A stretch of DNA of 64,000 nt from contig NZ_BGNG01000008.1 in assembly GCF_003203515.1 (NCBI RefSeq), positions 124,001-188,000 on the forward strand, given 5' to 3'. Under the pieces are notes generated by a model that made no database searches, was not told the DNA's origin, and was given only the letters and a program-made list of their open reading frames with translations. This DNA is from Glaciecola sp. KUL10 (lineage in GTDB: Bacteria; Pseudomonadota; Gammaproteobacteria; Enterobacterales; Alteromonadaceae). Positions within the stretch are counted from its first letter, which is position 1; each line of letters begins with the position of its first letter. This document shows positions 62,567 to 64,000 of the stretch, in pieces. A program made the position numbers and the translations under genes.

Positions 62567-63978
62567 TTTGCGTCTCCTTCACCTACTTGTCCCAATTCAA
62601 AATCGCTGACAGGCCATGTTTCAGGCGCAGTTCTGTCATACACCATGGCGCCATCAATAAATACTTTTTCGGCTTGCGCATAAGTTGAAAACGGATCAGT
62701 TGACCACAAAACAACATCCGCATTTTTACCTTCTTCAAGCGAACCAGTTTGTTCAAAGATACCCAATGATTTAGCTGGGTTGGCAGAGAGCCATTGCCAT
62801 GCTTCAGCTTGTGAGATGTCGATACCTGCTCGTTGACCATCTGCCCACGCTTTAGCCGCTTCTTGATTAAGCCTTTGAATGCCCAGATCACTGTCAGAGT
62901 GAACGATGGCGCAGGCATTAGCAGCGTGCACCATGGGTACGTTTTCTCTTATGCCGTCGTAAGCTTCCATTTTAAAGCCCCACCAATCTGCCCACATTGC
63001 AGAACAAACGTTATTTTCGGCCAGTTTATCCGCTATTTTGTATGCCTCTACCGCATGATGAAATGTACCAATTTGATAATCAAACTCTTTCATCACGTCC
63101 ATCATCACTGTCATTTCGTCAGCGCGGTAACAATGCATATGTACCAAAATTTCGCCGTCTAATACGCCAGCTAAGGTTTCAAGATTTAGATCGCGCTTAG
63201 GCGCTGTTGGCGAGCCACCTGCTTCTACCTCTGCGTGATAATCAGCCCATTTCTTTTGATATGCTTGCGCATCAATCCAAGCACTTCGATATCCTGCTAC
63301 ATTAGCCATGCGCGTCATTGGGCCACCTTTGCTCCCATAAACGCGTTTAGGATTTTCACCACAGGCCATTTTGATGCCATAAGGGGCTTCTGGAAATTTC
63401 ATGTCTTGAATCGTACGATTGGGTAAGTTTTTAACCGTAACTGAGCGTCCACCAAACAAGTTAGCCGAGCCGGGCAAAATTTGCAGCGAAGTCACGCCAC
63501 CTGCAAGCGCACGCTGAAAGCCGGGGTCTTGCGGCCAGATACTATGCTCTGCCCACACTTCGGCCGTTACAGGTCCTGTCATTTCATTTCCATCAGAATG
63601 AGAACGTGTTCCTGGAGACGGATAAACACCTAGATGACTGTGATTATCTATGATACCTGGTGTCACCCATTTGCCACTGCCATCAATCTCTATTGCGCCT
63701 CGTGGGCTACTCACACTTTTTCCTATTTCAGCAATTTTACCGTCTTTTAGTAAAATTTCTCCTGCTTCAAGCTTGTCGCCTAAACCATCTAAAATAGTCA
63801 CATTAGTGATCACAATAGCCGGTGATTCAACAGCCTGATAGGTGCTTGGGAAAGGGTCTTTTAGAGAGTGTTTTGCATCTGCTTTTGCGTCTTCGTCGTT
63901 GTTGCTACAAGCACTTATGAAAGCACTGGAAATGACAATCGCGACGAACGCAAGCTTATGCTTTTTATTATTAAACAT
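62563..63978 (-). CDS. Lipoprotein amidohydrolase (imidazolonepropionase-like)
   Basis: 471 aa. Lipobox ISAC near residues 21-24 (LAFVAIVISSAFISAC). Metal-binding HxH in WVTPGIIDNHSHLGVYPSPG, further ligands in LVHMHCYRADEM and TFHHAVEAYK, and the Asp in IVHSDSDLG; the end is ADVVLWSTDPF. A periplasmic hydrolase of a C-N bond, possibly a peptidase or lactamase type; the substrate cannot be read. Its promoter should lie beyond 63978, mostly outside the window. Confidence 0.88.
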   Translation of the reverse strand: MFNNKKHKLAFVAIVISSAFISACSNNDEDAKADAKHSLKDPFPSTYQAVESPAIVITNVTILDGLGDKLEAGEILLKDGKIAEIGKSVSSPRGAIEIDGSGKWVTPGIIDNHSHLGVYPSPGTRSHSDGNEMTGPVTAEVWAEHSIWPQDPGFQRALAGGVTSLQILPGSANLFGGRSVTVKNLPNRTIQDMKFPEAPYGIKMACGENPKRVYGSKGGPMTRMANVAGYRSAWIDAQAYQKKWADYHAEVEAGGSPTAPKRDLNLETLAGVLDGEILVHMHCYRADEMTVMMDVMKEFDYQIGTFHHAVEAYKIADKLAENNVCSAMWADWWGFKMEAYDGIRENVPMVHAANACAIVHSDSDLGIQRLNQEAAKAWADGQRAGIDISQAEAWQWLSANPAKSLGIFEQTGSLEEGKNADVVLWSTDPFSTYAQAEKVFIDGAMVYDRTAPETWPVSDFELGQVGEGDAK

Positions 63979-64000
63979 AGCCGTCCTTATAATGAGTAGA

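Overview
The window looks like a chromosomal segment of a marine gammaproteobacterium of the Alteromonadales type (Paraglaciecola/Glaciecola/Alteromonas-like). The grounds are moderate AT content, the gene order RNase AM-yciO-scpA-scpB-rluB-truA-accD-folC-dedD-cvpA-purF beside a divergent attenuator-controlled trp operon with fused trpCF, the folX-yfcH pair, and a PEP-CTERM-like exported protein. The genus is an inference; no rRNA or tRNA gene was recognised.

Layout. 1-4.5 kb (minus strand): ribA followed by a tightly coupled sulfotransferase, CDP-alcohol phosphatidyltransferase, GT4 glycosyltransferase and membrane protein (cut by the window edge); surE lies upstream. 4.8-6.7 kb: miaE and a Yip1-family membrane protein. 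6.7-17 kb (minus): the long housekeeping cluster from rnm to purF. 17-24.3 kb (plus): trpL attenuator and trpEGD(CF)BA, then yciI and arfB. 25-34.4 kb: NIT-domain chemoreceptor, AI-2E-family exporter, folX-yfcH, a CBS protein, ybbP-ybbA and divergent tesA. 34.5-35.6 kb: two small orphan genes.

35.6-44.5 kb is a self-contained regulated export module. An adaptor, an ABC ATPase and two MacB-type permeases are followed in the same direction by an NtrC-type sigma54 activator and its histidine kinase. In front of the adaptor there is a good sigma54 promoter match with two perfect TGTCCG palindromes behind it. Similar TGTCCG sites lie upstream of a neighbouring MipA/OmpV outer-membrane gene, which suggests one small regulon.

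44.6-57.5 kb is an accessory region full of decay. It contains three remnants of an IS91-like element, a tyrosine-recombinase fragment, a beheaded sbcC, a beheaded SDR gene, a frameshifted lysE, and island genes (KfrA-like, AlpA-like, a zinc-finger/HTH protein, and an XRE regulator with a small membrane protein). Two points stand out. One is an intact, translationally coupled three-gene operon at 48.2-51.3 kb: an exported protein, a two-TM membrane protein, and a trypsin-like protease with two recently duplicated C-terminal beta domains. It matches no system I can name. The other is a pair of about 70-bp four-hairpin cassettes inserted in the broken transposase. Their stems differ but the architecture is the same, and GGA-bearing loops resemble CsrA/RsmA sites.

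57.6-64 kb: a lipoprotein, a NYN-domain protein, a capsule-synthesis-like glycosyltransferase, a DHH phosphoesterase, and an amidohydrolase pair in which the second partner has lost the metal-binding motif. All functional calls come from reading motifs; no database search was run.
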